Of a stretch of 64,000 nucleotides of DNA, positions 19,276 to 27,402 are shown one piece after another. The stretch is from NCBI RefSeq assembly GCF_002286975.1, contig NZ_NSKB01000003.1, forward strand, positions 434,001 to 498,000, read 5' to 3'. The first letter of the stretch is position 1; every line of letters begins with the position of its first letter. A program made the translations under genes and the position numbers. The notes beneath the pieces were generated by a model that saw only the letters and a list, made by a program, of their open reading frames with translations, did no database searches and was not told the origin of the DNA. Source of the DNA: Halomonas salipaludis. GTDB taxonomy: Bacteria > Pseudomonadota > Gammaproteobacteria > Pseudomonadales > Halomonadaceae.

Positions 19276-20605
19276 ATGTTTAACACCAGCCCCAAAGAGG
19301 CCCTGCCCCCGATGCGCGCTGGCGAGCGCGAAAGCCGCGCCGGGGGGGAACAGTACTGCCTTAGCCCCTTACCGCTACCCGTGGATAGCGAACATGGAGT
19401 GGATGTGGCCCATATCGATGTTCGCCATGATGACGTCACCATGGATATCCGCCAGGGGGCGAGTCCCGAAAGCTTAATGACAGCGGGGCATGTTTTTAGT
19501 TTTGGCAGTGTGTTTATGAGTGGTTTCTTTCTACTATTACTTATGATAGCTGTTGCCAAAGGCTCGCTGTATGAGATGGTGCTTATAGGCTGGGGGGCTC
19601 TATTTCGTCTTTCTGTGGGCGTTTGTCACAGGCATTGTTGCGGTTAACCTGGTGTTACAGCATATCCCGTCTATCCGCCTAAATCGCCAGCGCCGTGAAG
19701 TGGCATTTGTAGTGGATCCGCCGGGACGCTATTGGCTGCCAGCGCCTCATAATCTTTGGTTAATATCGGCGGTGGGTTTAGCAGCAGCTGCACCAGGTTT
19801 CATGGGAATAATTGAGATTGGTGAATGGCTGCGCGGCGCTCGGGAGAGTTTTCCACTTGGTTTGACGATGCTGCATATTAGCGCTATGGCTTTTTTCTTT
19901 ATTTATCCTCCGGTCTACGATGCCATCTGCCGCCTATTCAAGCGTGAGCGGCGTACGGTGTTGGTGCCTTGGGAAGATGTCGTCGCGGTGTGCGGCTTTA
20001 ACCCCAGCCTGGGGCCGGGGGCCATCACTGGCTTTGGCTGGAACTTTGCCCTGCTGCCCCCCGATCCCGAGCGGCCGGGCTATACCCTGCCCGGGGCGGG
20101 GATTATGGTCGGCGTTGGCGGGCTGCCCGGGGCGCTGGCGCAGTGGGAGTATATTTGCCGCTTTATGGAAGAGGGCGCCGAAGCGATTACGCCCTCGGCC
20201 AAGGAGTGGGGCCTTGAGTGGTACGACGCCTATGTCGCCCGTGAAAAGGCGGCATGCGAACGTACCAACGACAAGGTGCGCTGGCGGCGCTTCCGGCGCA
20301 AGCGCCTGTGGGAACACGCCCGCTTCGCCCACTGGTACACCGAGTATCGTATGAAGCACGTGCTGCCCAAGGCGGTTCCCAAGGACTGGCTGGCGGAGTG
20401 GTCCCAGCCGCTGCCCAAGGCGCAGTGGGCCAAGCCCTCTGCCGTCGTCACCGAGCTGAGCGAGCAGCTCCGCGCCGCCTACCAGCGCGGCGAAAAGTTT
20501 ACCGAGATGGGCGATATCGAAAAGCGCTTTGGGGTCACGCCGCCAGCGGCCAGCCACAAGGCCTATCCGTCGTTTCCGTTTAGCGCGAAGGCCCAGTCCG
20601 CGTGA
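19276..20605 (+). pseudogene. DUF6708-like membrane protein, frameshifted at a G6 tract
   Basis: The frame from the ATG at 19276 (MFNTSPKEALPPMRAGE) gives 123 residues and fails soon after GWGALF. A second frame from about 19600 to 20605 gives the rest. Removing one G from the run of six at 19592-19597 joins them into one protein of about 442 residues, with a continuous membrane segment reading GWGLYFVFLWAFVTGIVAVN across the junction. Features resembling DUF6708 proteins (from memory) are SIRLNRQRREVAFV, VLVPWEDVVAV and QWEYICRFMEEGA. It may be an immunity protein for the tail upstream. The break may be a real mutation, slippage/phase variation, or a sequencing error. Confidence 0.65.
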
Positions 20606-20662
20606 TCATCGGACACCAAAAGGATAACGCCGCTCAGGCTGTCGTTAATCAGTGAGTTGTTG

Positions 20663-21073
20663 ATGGCGAAAAGCCCCCACAGCGAAGCGCTTCCTGAACC
20701 AACACTGGGCCAACCCCACCGAGCCGGCGATACCGAACGTATCGGCACCAGCAAGGTGACTTATCTGGCGCCATTGCCGCTGCCCACCGGCATGCCACCG
20801 GTAGATGTCAGTCAGGCCATCGGCAATCTGAACGATACCTGGCTCGACTATGGTGCCGGTTCACCTAACGTTTTTGTTTACCAGTATACTAGGGCCTTTA
20901 TTCTTGTTTTTTAGTCTTGTACTGATTCCCTTGCTGCTGATTTCAATCATGTACTGGCAGGGGGCATGCTTTTCGGGGGAAGTCCAGTTTCATTGATTCT
21001 AGCGGCTTATTATGCCGAGGTCGTGGTAAAGGAAATTCGGCCGGAGCATGATCGTGTCGCGGCGGAGGAGTAG
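20663..21073 (+). pseudogene. Decayed immunity-like membrane protein
   Basis: The ATG at 20663 opens a frame whose start (VTYLAPLPLPTGMPPVDVSQ) resembles the beginning of the preceding DUF6708-like gene (YCLSPLPLPVDSEHGVDVAH). It stops at 20912-20914 after VYQYTRAFILVF. A shift of frame near 20869 would continue as a strongly hydrophobic segment (PLFLFFSLVLIPLLLISIM), and a further shift near 20960 gives GSPVSLILAAYYAEVVVK, ending at a TAG at 21071-21073. At least two frame changes and a much shortened length indicate a degraded, internally deleted gene. Confidence 0.5.
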
Positions 21074-21166
21074 ATACCTGATAGCTATCAATGTGGCTTT
21101 CTTTGAGCTCAGAATCATAGTGCTATGAGGTCATTGGCTTTTTTGTGAAATAAATTCAAGGCATTT

Positions 21167-22417
21167 TTGGGGTGTGTGTTGGATATCAGAGTAATAGTCT
21201 TGCTTGTCTTGTTGTTTAATTTATTCTTGTTGTCTTCTGCACTGAAGAGCTTTTTTGACGCGAGAAGAGTCAGGGAAAGCATGCTAGATGGCAATCCATG
21301 TCGGCCGTTGACTGAAAAAGAAAAGACAATTGCGACTCTAGGGCTGACCTTTGCTGGCCACAGTTATCAGGGGGGCGGTGCATATAGAATCACAGGGCCT
21401 TTGAGTGAATATAAGTTGAGGCATAGAGGGATCGTTACTGAGGTCAGGTATAAGGCGGGCGGTGTGGAAATTATTCCTGCATTTGATGCGCTAGATTTTA
21501 TTAAGGAAAATAGCGTAATTGATTTGGTTGATGTGGGTAATGGAAAGATGGGTGTGATCAAAGTCGATGATGTGTTTGATTTAGAGGAGGCCGTAGAAAG
21601 GAAAGGGTTTCAGTTTCCAGTGAGATTTTTAGAGGGCACGCTAGGGGTGTTGTATGGATCGTCAGGTGATAGAAAGGCAGAAAGTATAGAAGTTATCAGT
21701 GTGGCCGATTGTGAAGGTAAGGGCGTTTATGACGACCGAGTCGATTCCGAAAAGTTTTACTTCTCGTCACTTCATTTGCTAGCAGTGTTTGGATTTCTGC
21801 TGCTGACTGTCCTGGGGTTACAAATAAGTATTTGGGCTCTTTTGTTCTTTATTCCGATTCCTTTCTTCCTGTTTTTTTCTTTTTCTTTTTTCAGCATGGG
21901 TTTTTGTAAGGGTGAAGGAGAAGGTTATAGAATGTTTAAGGTTAAGGCTGTTATGCGTCGTGGAGGCTTAGGGTATGTTGTTGATTTAGGCCCCTTGGAA
22001 ATGGTTACGGTCCCTCTTCCTTGGCGCGAATTTTTAGTAAGTGACGCTCGCCCAAAGGAGTACGAAATAGTAGTCTCGCCATATGGTGGCGCTAGCTTAC
22101 ACAGTGCGCAAGGTCTATCAGTCGAGACAATGCCTGAGCCAAGAAAAAATTGGATTCCCTTTGCGGGTCCGGCTTGTGTCTCAGCATTAGCGCTGATGGC
22201 TGGATTTTTTATGCTTGATCCATCCGACTTTATCGTTATGCTTTCTTCTGGTGAGCTTTTTCAGCCGCGAAGCATGGCTGTTGCTTTTTTCTTCCTTATC
22301 GTGGGGTTGGTATTTTTAATTAGTGCGCCCCTCTATTTTTATCGTTATTACAGATATCGTGCTGAGTTTGACGAGTGTGTTGCTACGGTACGTTCTGCTA
22401 AGGAGAAAATCGGGTAA
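21167..22417 (+). CDS. Polytopic membrane protein with IgaA/UmoB-like N-terminus
   Basis: 416-residue, AT-rich gene. One membrane segment lies at the N-terminus (about 7-25), two near 205-250 and two near 335-395, with a soluble domain between the first and second groups. The segment VEIIPAFDALDFIKENSVIDL, after PLTEKEKTI, recalls the first cytoplasmic domain of IgaA/UmoB, the Rcs-pathway regulator of enterobacteria. That resemblance is by eye and uncertain, and the protein is shorter than IgaA (about 700). The start is unclear: TTG at 21167 is nearest to a CAAGG site, and GTG at 21176 or TTG at 21179 are alternatives. Being inside the effector-immunity chain, it could be an immunity protein. 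Confidence 0.6.
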   Translation: MGCVLDIRVIVLLVLLFNLFLLSSALKSFFDARRVRESMLDGNPCRPLTEKEKTIATLGLTFAGHSYQGGGAYRITGPLSEYKLRHRGIVTEVRYKAGGVEIIPAFDALDFIKENSVIDLVDVGNGKMGVIKVDDVFDLEEAVERKGFQFPVRFLEGTLGVLYGSSGDRKAESIEVISVADCEGKGVYDDRVDSEKFYFSSLHLLAVFGFLLLTVLGLQISIWALLFFIPIPFFLFFSFSFFSMGFCKGEGEGYRMFKVKAVMRRGGLGYVVDLGPLEMVTVPLPWREFLVSDARPKEYEIVVSPYGGASLHSAQGLSVETMPEPRKNWIPFAGPACVSALALMAGFFMLDPSDFIVMLSSGELFQPRSMAVAFFFLIVGLVFLISAPLYFYRYYRYRAEFDECVATVRSAKEKIG

Positions 22418-22480
22418 CCTTTTTTATCAAAAAAAATGGGCAAGTGTTATTGGTGCCGGTTGGATATACATGGCAAAAAA

Positions 22481-22504
22481 AGCCCGCCACGCTAGGGCCG
22501 GGCT
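22481..22504 (-). terminator. Hairpin followed by T-run on the minus strand
   Basis: AGCCCG at 22481-22486 pairs with CGGGCT at 22499-22504, and seven A residues directly before it (22474-22480) form a T-run on the minus strand. Read that way it is an intrinsic terminator. No minus-strand gene now lies to its right, so it is either a relic or a weak stop for the plus-strand gene upstream. Confidence 0.4.
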
Positions 22505-22657
22505 CTTCATCGACGCTTCCTTACATCCACCTCGGGTATCCTTTCACTCCGAGCATATTTGGATTGCCTGTTATAAGTCGTCTTAGTGACACAGGCTTGG
22601 CGATTTGCGGTACAAGGGGGAAGTTCTAAAGCAGCGACTTTCACTACTTTAACCTTG

Positions 22658-22690
22658 GCTACTCCCTTGGCACGACGCTGTGGGAGTAGC
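22658..22690. repeat. Perfect 9-bp inverted repeat in AT-rich spacer
   Basis: GCTACTCCC at 22658-22666 pairs with GGGAGTAGC at 22682-22690 around a 15-nt loop. The spacer 22418-22717 has no convincing gene apart from this and the hairpin at 22481. The repeat lies 27 bp before the next membrane-protein start and could be an operator, a leader hairpin or the edge of a lost element. Confidence 0.45.
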
Positions 22691-22717
22691 GCTGGTGTTA
22701 CAGTGTTTTCTAACTAT

Positions 22718-23164
22718 ATGGTTCGTTATATGGCTATATTTGCTCTTTTTATTGTGGTCGTTTTTTTGGTTGGTATGATTCTGGAGCTTGCTAGGGTGGA
22801 GTGGGGAGTTCCGATAACTATAGTTGATTTTATTTTTTGTACGGCATCTGCGGTAATGTATTTTTTTATCTTAAAAGGCTTGTTCCGGAAGAGGCATACA
22901 ATATCTTTTTCCACGAAGAGAGAAATGAGTAAGCTATTGAGAAGTTTCTTTGTCTTCTCGGCTATGGCTATTCCGTTTGGTGCTTGGAGTGTTTGGAATG
23001 TATGGGCAGGTACAGTGGGGGCTTTCGATTATTTTTCTGGAGCAAGAGGGGCAATTCATGGTTATACTATTATTTCACTAGGTTTTTTATTTATGATCAT
23101 GTGGGTGCGTGTTTTGTTTACAATAATTAGTGGTCTGGCCGCCAATAAAAGGAATGACGATTAG
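22718..23164 (+). CDS. Small four-segment membrane protein, unknown
   Basis: 148 residues starting at the ATG at 22718 (MVRYMAIFALF). The frame is open further upstream to a GTG at 22586, but those codons show no protein-like character. Four hydrophobic stretches are visible (about 4-24, 32-50, 70-88, 110-135) with short Lys/Arg-rich loops and a NKRNDD tail. Composition is AT-rich like the rest of the immunity array and unlike the flanking core genes. I do not recognise a family; an immunity role is possible by position only. There is no strong ribosome-binding site before the chosen start. Confidence 0.5.
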   Translation: MVRYMAIFALFIVVVFLVGMILELARVEWGVPITIVDFIFCTASAVMYFFILKGLFRKRHTISFSTKREMSKLLRSFFVFSAMAIPFGAWSVWNVWAGTVGAFDYFSGARGAIHGYTIISLGFLFMIMWVRVLFTIISGLAANKRNDD

Positions 23165-23269
23165 CTTCAAGGTGACGACTTTTTGCAGCTTTCCGTGTCC
23201 AAGTCGGTACCTGAGAGTGTACACACCAGTACGCTAGAGTGATTGCCTTCGGCCTGTTTCTGCCATCGT

Positions 23270-23520
23270 GGCATGGCAGATCGCTCAGGCGGGACCCAGC
23301 GGCTGTGGATGGGCGCGCAATAGCCACGAGGCGGCGGCGACGCCGACCAGGCCGAAGATTGCGCCGGGCAGGGCGCGAGGGTCCGGCTGACGATGATTTC
23401 ACCCAGGAGCGCCGCGCCGCCGCCGAGAATGGCCGGGTTGCCGGTAGCCGAGATCACGTCGCGCCCAGCTGGTCGAAGCCGGCCAGGAAGTGCACCATAA
23501 GGGTGGCATGAGGTAGTGAG
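23270..23520 (-). pseudogene. Remnant of a transporter-like membrane protein
   Basis: On the minus strand three frames in succession give membrane-protein-like text: HATLMVHFLAGFDQLGA, then ISATGNPAILGGGAALLGEI, then RALPGAIFGLVGVAAASWL ending at a stop near 23291. Two frameshifts are needed to join them, and no N-terminal part or start exists. It looks like the decayed C-terminal end of a permease, GC-rich like core genes, marking the right edge of the AT-rich array. The remainder of 23165-23608 holds only a short hairpin (GATGCC/GGCATC, 23534-23548) and no gene. Confidence 0.4.
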
Positions 23521-23608
23521 CGACTGAAGCCTTGATGCCGAAGGCATCGAACGCACGATCTGCGCCCGGCTGCCATAATCCCTGTTTTCCTCGACGTTAG
23601 AGATCGCA

Positions 23609-24367
23609 ATGTTATTTCTGATCATCGTATTTGGCCTGATCGGCCTCGCCGTTGGCGGCCCCATTGGCCTGCTGGTGGGCGGCGGCTTGGGCTGGTGGCT
23701 GGGGCGGCAGCTCAAACGCCGCTTGAGTGTTGCGCGAATGCGTATCCAGGAAGGCTTTCTAGAATCGATTTTTTCGGTGATGGGCTGCCTGTGCCAGGCG
23801 GACGGCAAGGTGACCGATGGCGAGCTGGGCGTTGCCGAAAAACTCTTCGATCAGATGCGCCTGCAAGGCGAGCAGCGAGCCAGGGCACGCGCTGCGTTTG
23901 AGCGCGGCCGGGCCGACGACTTCGATTTAGACGCCGAGCTTGTCAGCGTGAATCGCCTCACCCGCCACCAGCCGGTAATGCGCCAGGTATTTCTGCAGGT
24001 ACAGCTGTCGGCGATTGCGGCTGACGGCGTGCTGCATCCCGCCGAGCACGAGATGATTCTGCGTGTGGCTCGTGGCGTGGGCTGTAGCGAGGCCGAAGTA
24101 CAGCAAATCGAAGCCATGCTGCACGGCGCTGCCGCCAACTCGCAGGGCGCCAGCGAGGAAGCCCTTCACGATGCCTACCGGGTACTTGGGGTATCGGAAG
24201 ACGCCAGCGACGCCGAAATTAAAAAGGCCTACCGGCGCCTGATGAGCCAGAACCATCCCGACAAACTGGCGGGCAAAGGGCTGCCTGAGAGCATGCGCGA
24301 GGTGGCCCAGGCGCGAACGAGCGAAATCAGCAACGCTCACGAGCGGATTCGCGCGGCCCGCGGCTGA
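23609..24367 (+). CDS. djlA: DjlA-type membrane-anchored J-domain co-chaperone
   Basis: 252-residue DnaK co-chaperone. A Gly-rich membrane anchor lies at residues 1-32 (VGGPIGLLVGGGLGWWLG). A TerB/DjlA central domain follows (about 50-160, with MGCLCQADGKVTDGEL and QLSAIAADGVLHPAE), then a C-terminal J-domain (about 185-252) with the essential HPD motif in SQNHPDKLAGKG. J-domain proteins stimulate DnaK ATP hydrolysis; DjlA is linked to envelope stress signalling in Escherichia coli. This is the first core-genome gene after the effector array. ATG at 23609. Confidence 0.93.
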   Translation: MLFLIIVFGLIGLAVGGPIGLLVGGGLGWWLGRQLKRRLSVARMRIQEGFLESIFSVMGCLCQADGKVTDGELGVAEKLFDQMRLQGEQRARARAAFERGRADDFDLDAELVSVNRLTRHQPVMRQVFLQVQLSAIAADGVLHPAEHEMILRVARGVGCSEAEVQQIEAMLHGAAANSQGASEEALHDAYRVLGVSEDASDAEIKKAYRRLMSQNHPDKLAGKGLPESMREVAQARTSEISNAHERIRAARG

Positions 24368-24382
24368 TCGCGCGCCTAAGCA

Positions 24383-24409
24383 TTCGCCGTCAACATGCGT
24401 CTCGGCGAA
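24383..24409 (+). terminator. Possible terminator hairpin after djlA
   Basis: TTCGCCG at 24383-24389 pairs with CGGCGAA at 24403-24409 around a 13-nt loop, followed by ATTTCTC. The U-tract is poor, so it is a weak terminator at best. Confidence 0.35.
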
Positions 24410-24446
24410 ATTTCTCTGCCTATGGCAGCGCCAACAAGGAGGATTG

Positions 24447-25076
24447 ATGATCACGCTATACGGTTTTCCCGCATCCCGCTCGCTGCGGGCCGCCTGGACG
24501 CTGGAGGAGTTGGGCCTGGCGTATGACTATCACTCGATCGACATGATGGCTGGCGAGGGGCAGAGCGAGGTACATCTGGCGCGCCACCCCGACGGCAAGG
24601 TACCGGTGCTGGAAGATGGCGAACTGGTGCTGTTCGAGTCGCTGGCGATATGTCGCTACCTGGCCGAACGCTATGGCGAAACGAGCGGTCTGCTGCCAGC
24701 CTCGCCGGTCGAGCGGGCCCAGGTCGACCAGTGGATGAGTTTCGTGGTCAGCGAGCTGGAGCAGCCGCTGTGGACCCAGGGCAAGCACAAGTTCGCGTTG
24801 CCCGGCGAGCGCCGCGTGCCGGCGGTGCTACCCACTGCGGCGTGGGAGTTCCAGCGTGCCTTGGCGGCCCTGCAGAGGCGATTTAGCGGAGACGACTGGC
24901 TGGTGGGCGGGCGCTTCACGCTGGCCGATGTGTTTATGGGGCATACCCTGAGCTGGGCGGTGCGGTTCAAGAACCGCCTGCCGCTGGAACTCGAGGCGTA
25001 TCGCGAACGCTGCATGTCGCGCCCGGCGCTGGCCAGGGCGGTCGAGCGTGAGAAGCGGGCGGCCGAGCCAGAGTGA
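24447..25076 (+). CDS. Glutathione S-transferase family protein
   Basis: 209-residue GST. It has an N-terminal thioredoxin-like domain (MITLYGFPASRSLRAAWTLEEL, with Ser/Arg in the glutathione site; the ARHPDGKVPVLEDGELVLFES segment carries the cis-Pro and Glu-Ser contacts), and an alpha-helical C-terminal domain from about 85 (WLVGGRFTLADVFMGHTL contains the N-capping-box Asp). The ATG at 24447 follows AAGGAGG at 24436-24442; an adjacent TTG at 24444 is less likely. Substrate not predictable. Transcription ends at the bidirectional terminator at 25114. Confidence 0.92.
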   Translation: MITLYGFPASRSLRAAWTLEELGLAYDYHSIDMMAGEGQSEVHLARHPDGKVPVLEDGELVLFESLAICRYLAERYGETSGLLPASPVERAQVDQWMSFVVSELEQPLWTQGKHKFALPGERRVPAVLPTAAWEFQRALAALQRRFSGDDWLVGGRFTLADVFMGHTLSWAVRFKNRLPLELEAYRERCMSRPALARAVEREKRAAEPE

Positions 25077-25113
25077 CGGCGCAGTCGCCCAGTATGGAAA
25101 CGAAAAAATAAAA

Positions 25114-25138
25114 ACCGGGCCTGCCAAGGCCCGGTTTT
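25114..25138. terminator. Bidirectional intrinsic terminator
   Basis: ACCGGGCC at 25114-25121 pairs with GGCCCGGT at 25128-25135, with A-run before and T-run after. It separates the convergent GST gene and the cyclase-type gene. Confidence 0.85.
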
Positions 25139-25147
25139 CGTTTCATT

Positions 25148-26191
25148 TCACTTGATGGCGACGGGGTTCACCGGCGAGCCGGACCCCTGCATCATCTTGA
25201 GCGGCGCGGCTACCAGCAGGAAGCTGTACTGACCATCCTCGGCGCTATCCGCGGCCAGGTCGTTCAGCCACCAGATTTCCGATAGCACCACGCCCATATC
25301 CCGCATCAGGGCGCCATGCAGAGGAATGACGAATGTTTCGCCGTCGATCTCCTGGGCGACTTTCTCTATCGCCAGGTTGTCCGACGCAATGGCGGGAATC
25401 TCCAGCTCGTCTATCCACTGCAGCAGCTCCTGGCTGTAGCACAGTCCCGGCTCTGTCATGGCGTCCCAGGCGGCATCCGGTTCTTCGTCCCAGTATCTTT
25501 CGATGGACCCGGTGCGGATGACCAGAATGTCTCGCGGGTTGATGGTGGTGCCCTGGGCGTCTGCCGTGGCCTTCAGATCATCGAGGTTGATGCAGGTGTC
25601 GGGCGCCAGTCGATGATGCTCGCCGCTACCCATGTGACGGCCGACATCCAGCAGCACGCCACGACCCACGATGCCCTTCTCACCGATGGCTCCCACGTCG
25701 CCGTGTGCATGGCCGTGTATGGTGCTTTGGGCGCTTTCACCGCCGTAGACCTGATCGCCGTACCAGCCATGGGCGAGGCCATCCACATGGGTCGTGCCTT
25801 GCAGGTACATGAAGACCACATCGTCCGAGTATTTGACCCCGCCCGCCAGTGGGTCGGCTTTGCCTGAAGCGTAGAGGCCTTCATCCTGTGACATGTAGTG
25901 CTGGGTCGGGATGCGTCCCGGAAAAACGGGGCCGTCACCGGAGGTCATGGGCACTTGCAGGGTAAAGGTCTTGCCGCTGCGTACTGCGCCGACCGCCTCC
26001 AGTACTTCGGCGTCGCCCAGGTAGTTCAAGGCTCCGACCTGATCCGCGTCGCCCCATTTGCCCCAGTTTGAGGGGGCATCCCGCTGTAGGGTTTCCATGG
26101 AAGGTTGGGCGACGGCCGTCTGTGCTGCCAGAATGAGTCCGGCCGCTACGACACCCATGGCAACCTTCTGGATGGATCTGTTGTTTTGCAT
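25148..26191 (-). CDS. Secreted cyclase-family (PF04199) metal hydrolase
   Basis: 347 residues starting with a signal peptide (MGVVAAGLILAAQTAVA, cleavage after AVA-Q), so probably periplasmic. The family includes kynurenine formamidase and isatin hydrolase. The metal-binding motif appears as GTTHVDGLAH (usual form HxGTHxDxPxH), with the conserved end FLLVAAPLKMMQGSGSPV. The ATG at 26191 has AAGGAG at 26198-26203; the longer frame lacks a site. It is the last gene of the minus-strand catabolic island, 61 nt after the dehydrogenase gene. It probably opens a cyclic amide or lactone, or hydrolyses a formamide, but the substrate is unknown. Confidence 0.85.
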   Translation of the reverse strand: MQNNRSIQKVAMGVVAAGLILAAQTAVAQPSMETLQRDAPSNWGKWGDADQVGALNYLGDAEVLEAVGAVRSGKTFTLQVPMTSGDGPVFPGRIPTQHYMSQDEGLYASGKADPLAGGVKYSDDVVFMYLQGTTHVDGLAHGWYGDQVYGGESAQSTIHGHAHGDVGAIGEKGIVGRGVLLDVGRHMGSGEHHRLAPDTCINLDDLKATADAQGTTINPRDILVIRTGSIERYWDEEPDAAWDAMTEPGLCYSQELLQWIDELEIPAIASDNLAIEKVAQEIDGETFVIPLHGALMRDMGVVLSEIWWLNDLAADSAEDGQYSFLLVAAPLKMMQGSGSPVNPVAIK

Positions 26192-26211
26192 GGCGTTCTC
26201 CTTAGTTTGAC

Positions 26212-26219
26212 TTTTTGTT
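26212..26219 (-). promoter_or_regulatory. AACAAAAA leader motif (AANAANAA type)
   Basis: Lies 20 nt upstream of the cyclase start and just before its ribosome-binding site. It matches the AANAANAA pattern bound by Hfq with Crc in pseudomonads. Confidence 0.4.
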
Positions 26220-26252
26220 GTCAGGATTCGATGTCGTCGCATTACGCGTGGA

Positions 26253-27383
26253 TCAATCGAACAGTATGATCTGCCGTACCGCCTTGCCAGCCGCCAGCTT
26301 CTCGAAACCGTCATTGATCTGGTCCAGGGTCAGGGTGTCGCTAAGCAACTTATCCACAGGGAGTTTGCCCTGGCGGAACAGGGCAATGTAGCGGGCGACA
26401 TCGCGGACCGGCACGCAGCTACCGACATAGCTGCCCTTCAGGGTGCGCTCTTCCGCCACCAGGCTGACTTGCTGAATGGCAACCTTCTTGTCGGGGTGTG
26501 GCAGGCCGCCGGTCACCGTGATACCACCCCGGCGCGTGACCTGATAGGCGAACTCGAGGGCTTTCTCGGAGCCAGCCATCTCGATGGCACAGTCGACGCC
26601 ACCGTTGGTCAACGCCTTGATCTTGTCGACGCAGCCCGCTTCGCCGCTGTTGAAGGCATGGGTGGCGCCCAGCTCCCTGGCCAGCGCCAGCTTGTCCTCA
26701 TCGAGATCGATGGCGATCACCTCGGAGGCGCCCGCCACCAGCGCGCCGAGCACGCTATTGAGCCCGACGCCCCCGAGGCCGACGACGGCGACCGTGTGGC
26801 CGGCCTTGATCTCGGCCGAGTTGATCGCCGCACCGACCCCGGTCAGCACCGCACAGCCGAACAGCGCGGCGTGATGCAGCGGCAGGTCGGGGTCGACCTT
26901 GACCAGGGAGTGGCGGGACAGCACCGCGTGGTCGGCAAAGGCGGAAACACCGATATGGTGATGGACATCGCTGCCGTCCGCCCGGTGCAGGCGGCGCTCG
27001 CCGCTGGCTAGGGTGCCGGCATTGTTGGTCTTTGCCGCCGGCTCGCAAAGGGCGGGGCGCCCCTCGGCGCAGGGCGAGCAGTGACCGCAGCTGGGCACGA
27101 AGATGGTCACCACGTGATCGCCGACCTGCAGGTCGTGTACGCCGTTACCCACGGCCTTGACGATGCCGGCGGCCTCGTGGCCCAGCACCATGGGCACCGG
27201 GCGCGGTCGGTTGCCGTCGATGACCGAGAGGTCGGAATGACACAGGCCGGCGGCCTTGATCTGTACCAGGACTTCGTTGTCGCCGGGCGGGTCCAGTTCC
27301 AGCTCTTCGATCACCAGCGGCTGGTTGCCCTGATAGGGACGCTTGGCGCCGGTGGTCTGCAGTACCGCAGCACGTATTTTCAT
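26253..27383 (-). CDS. Zinc-dependent alcohol dehydrogenase (MDR family)
   Basis: 376-residue medium-chain dehydrogenase. The catalytic zinc site includes Cys48 in GLCHSD and the GHEAAG His-Glu. The structural zinc lobe is CGHCSPCAEGRPALC with four Cys. The Rossmann motif GLGGVGL is followed by an Asp at the end of beta2 (IDLDEDKL), indicating NAD rather than NADP. The ATG at 27383 with AAGGAG 6 nt upstream is chosen; the longer frame starts inside livF. It resembles class III or aryl/benzyl-type alcohol dehydrogenases, but the substrate cannot be read from sequence. It is 19 nt downstream of livF in the same operon. Confidence 0.92.
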   Translation of the reverse strand: MKIRAAVLQTTGAKRPYQGNQPLVIEELELDPPGDNEVLVQIKAAGLCHSDLSVIDGNRPRPVPMVLGHEAAGIVKAVGNGVHDLQVGDHVVTIFVPSCGHCSPCAEGRPALCEPAAKTNNAGTLASGERRLHRADGSDVHHHIGVSAFADHAVLSRHSLVKVDPDLPLHHAALFGCAVLTGVGAAINSAEIKAGHTVAVVGLGGVGLNSVLGALVAGASEVIAIDLDEDKLALARELGATHAFNSGEAGCVDKIKALTNGGVDCAIEMAGSEKALEFAYQVTRRGGITVTGGLPHPDKKVAIQQVSLVAEERTLKGSYVGSCVPVRDVARYIALFRQGKLPVDKLLSDTLTLDQINDGFEKLAAGKAVRQIILFD

Positions 27384-27393
27384 GGCTGACTCC

Positions 27394-27401
27394 TTGTTGT
27401 T
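27394..27401 (-). promoter_or_regulatory. AACAACAA motif overlapping the dehydrogenase ribosome-binding site
   Basis: The motif runs straight into AAGGAG (27390-27395), so a protein bound here would block ribosome access. It exactly fits AANAANAA. Confidence 0.5.
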
Positions 27402-27402
27402 G

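Noticed and set aside
13672-23164. AT-rich block as prophage or integrative element
   Set aside because: No integrase, transposase, attachment repeats or phage structural genes; effector-immunity exchange explains the composition better.
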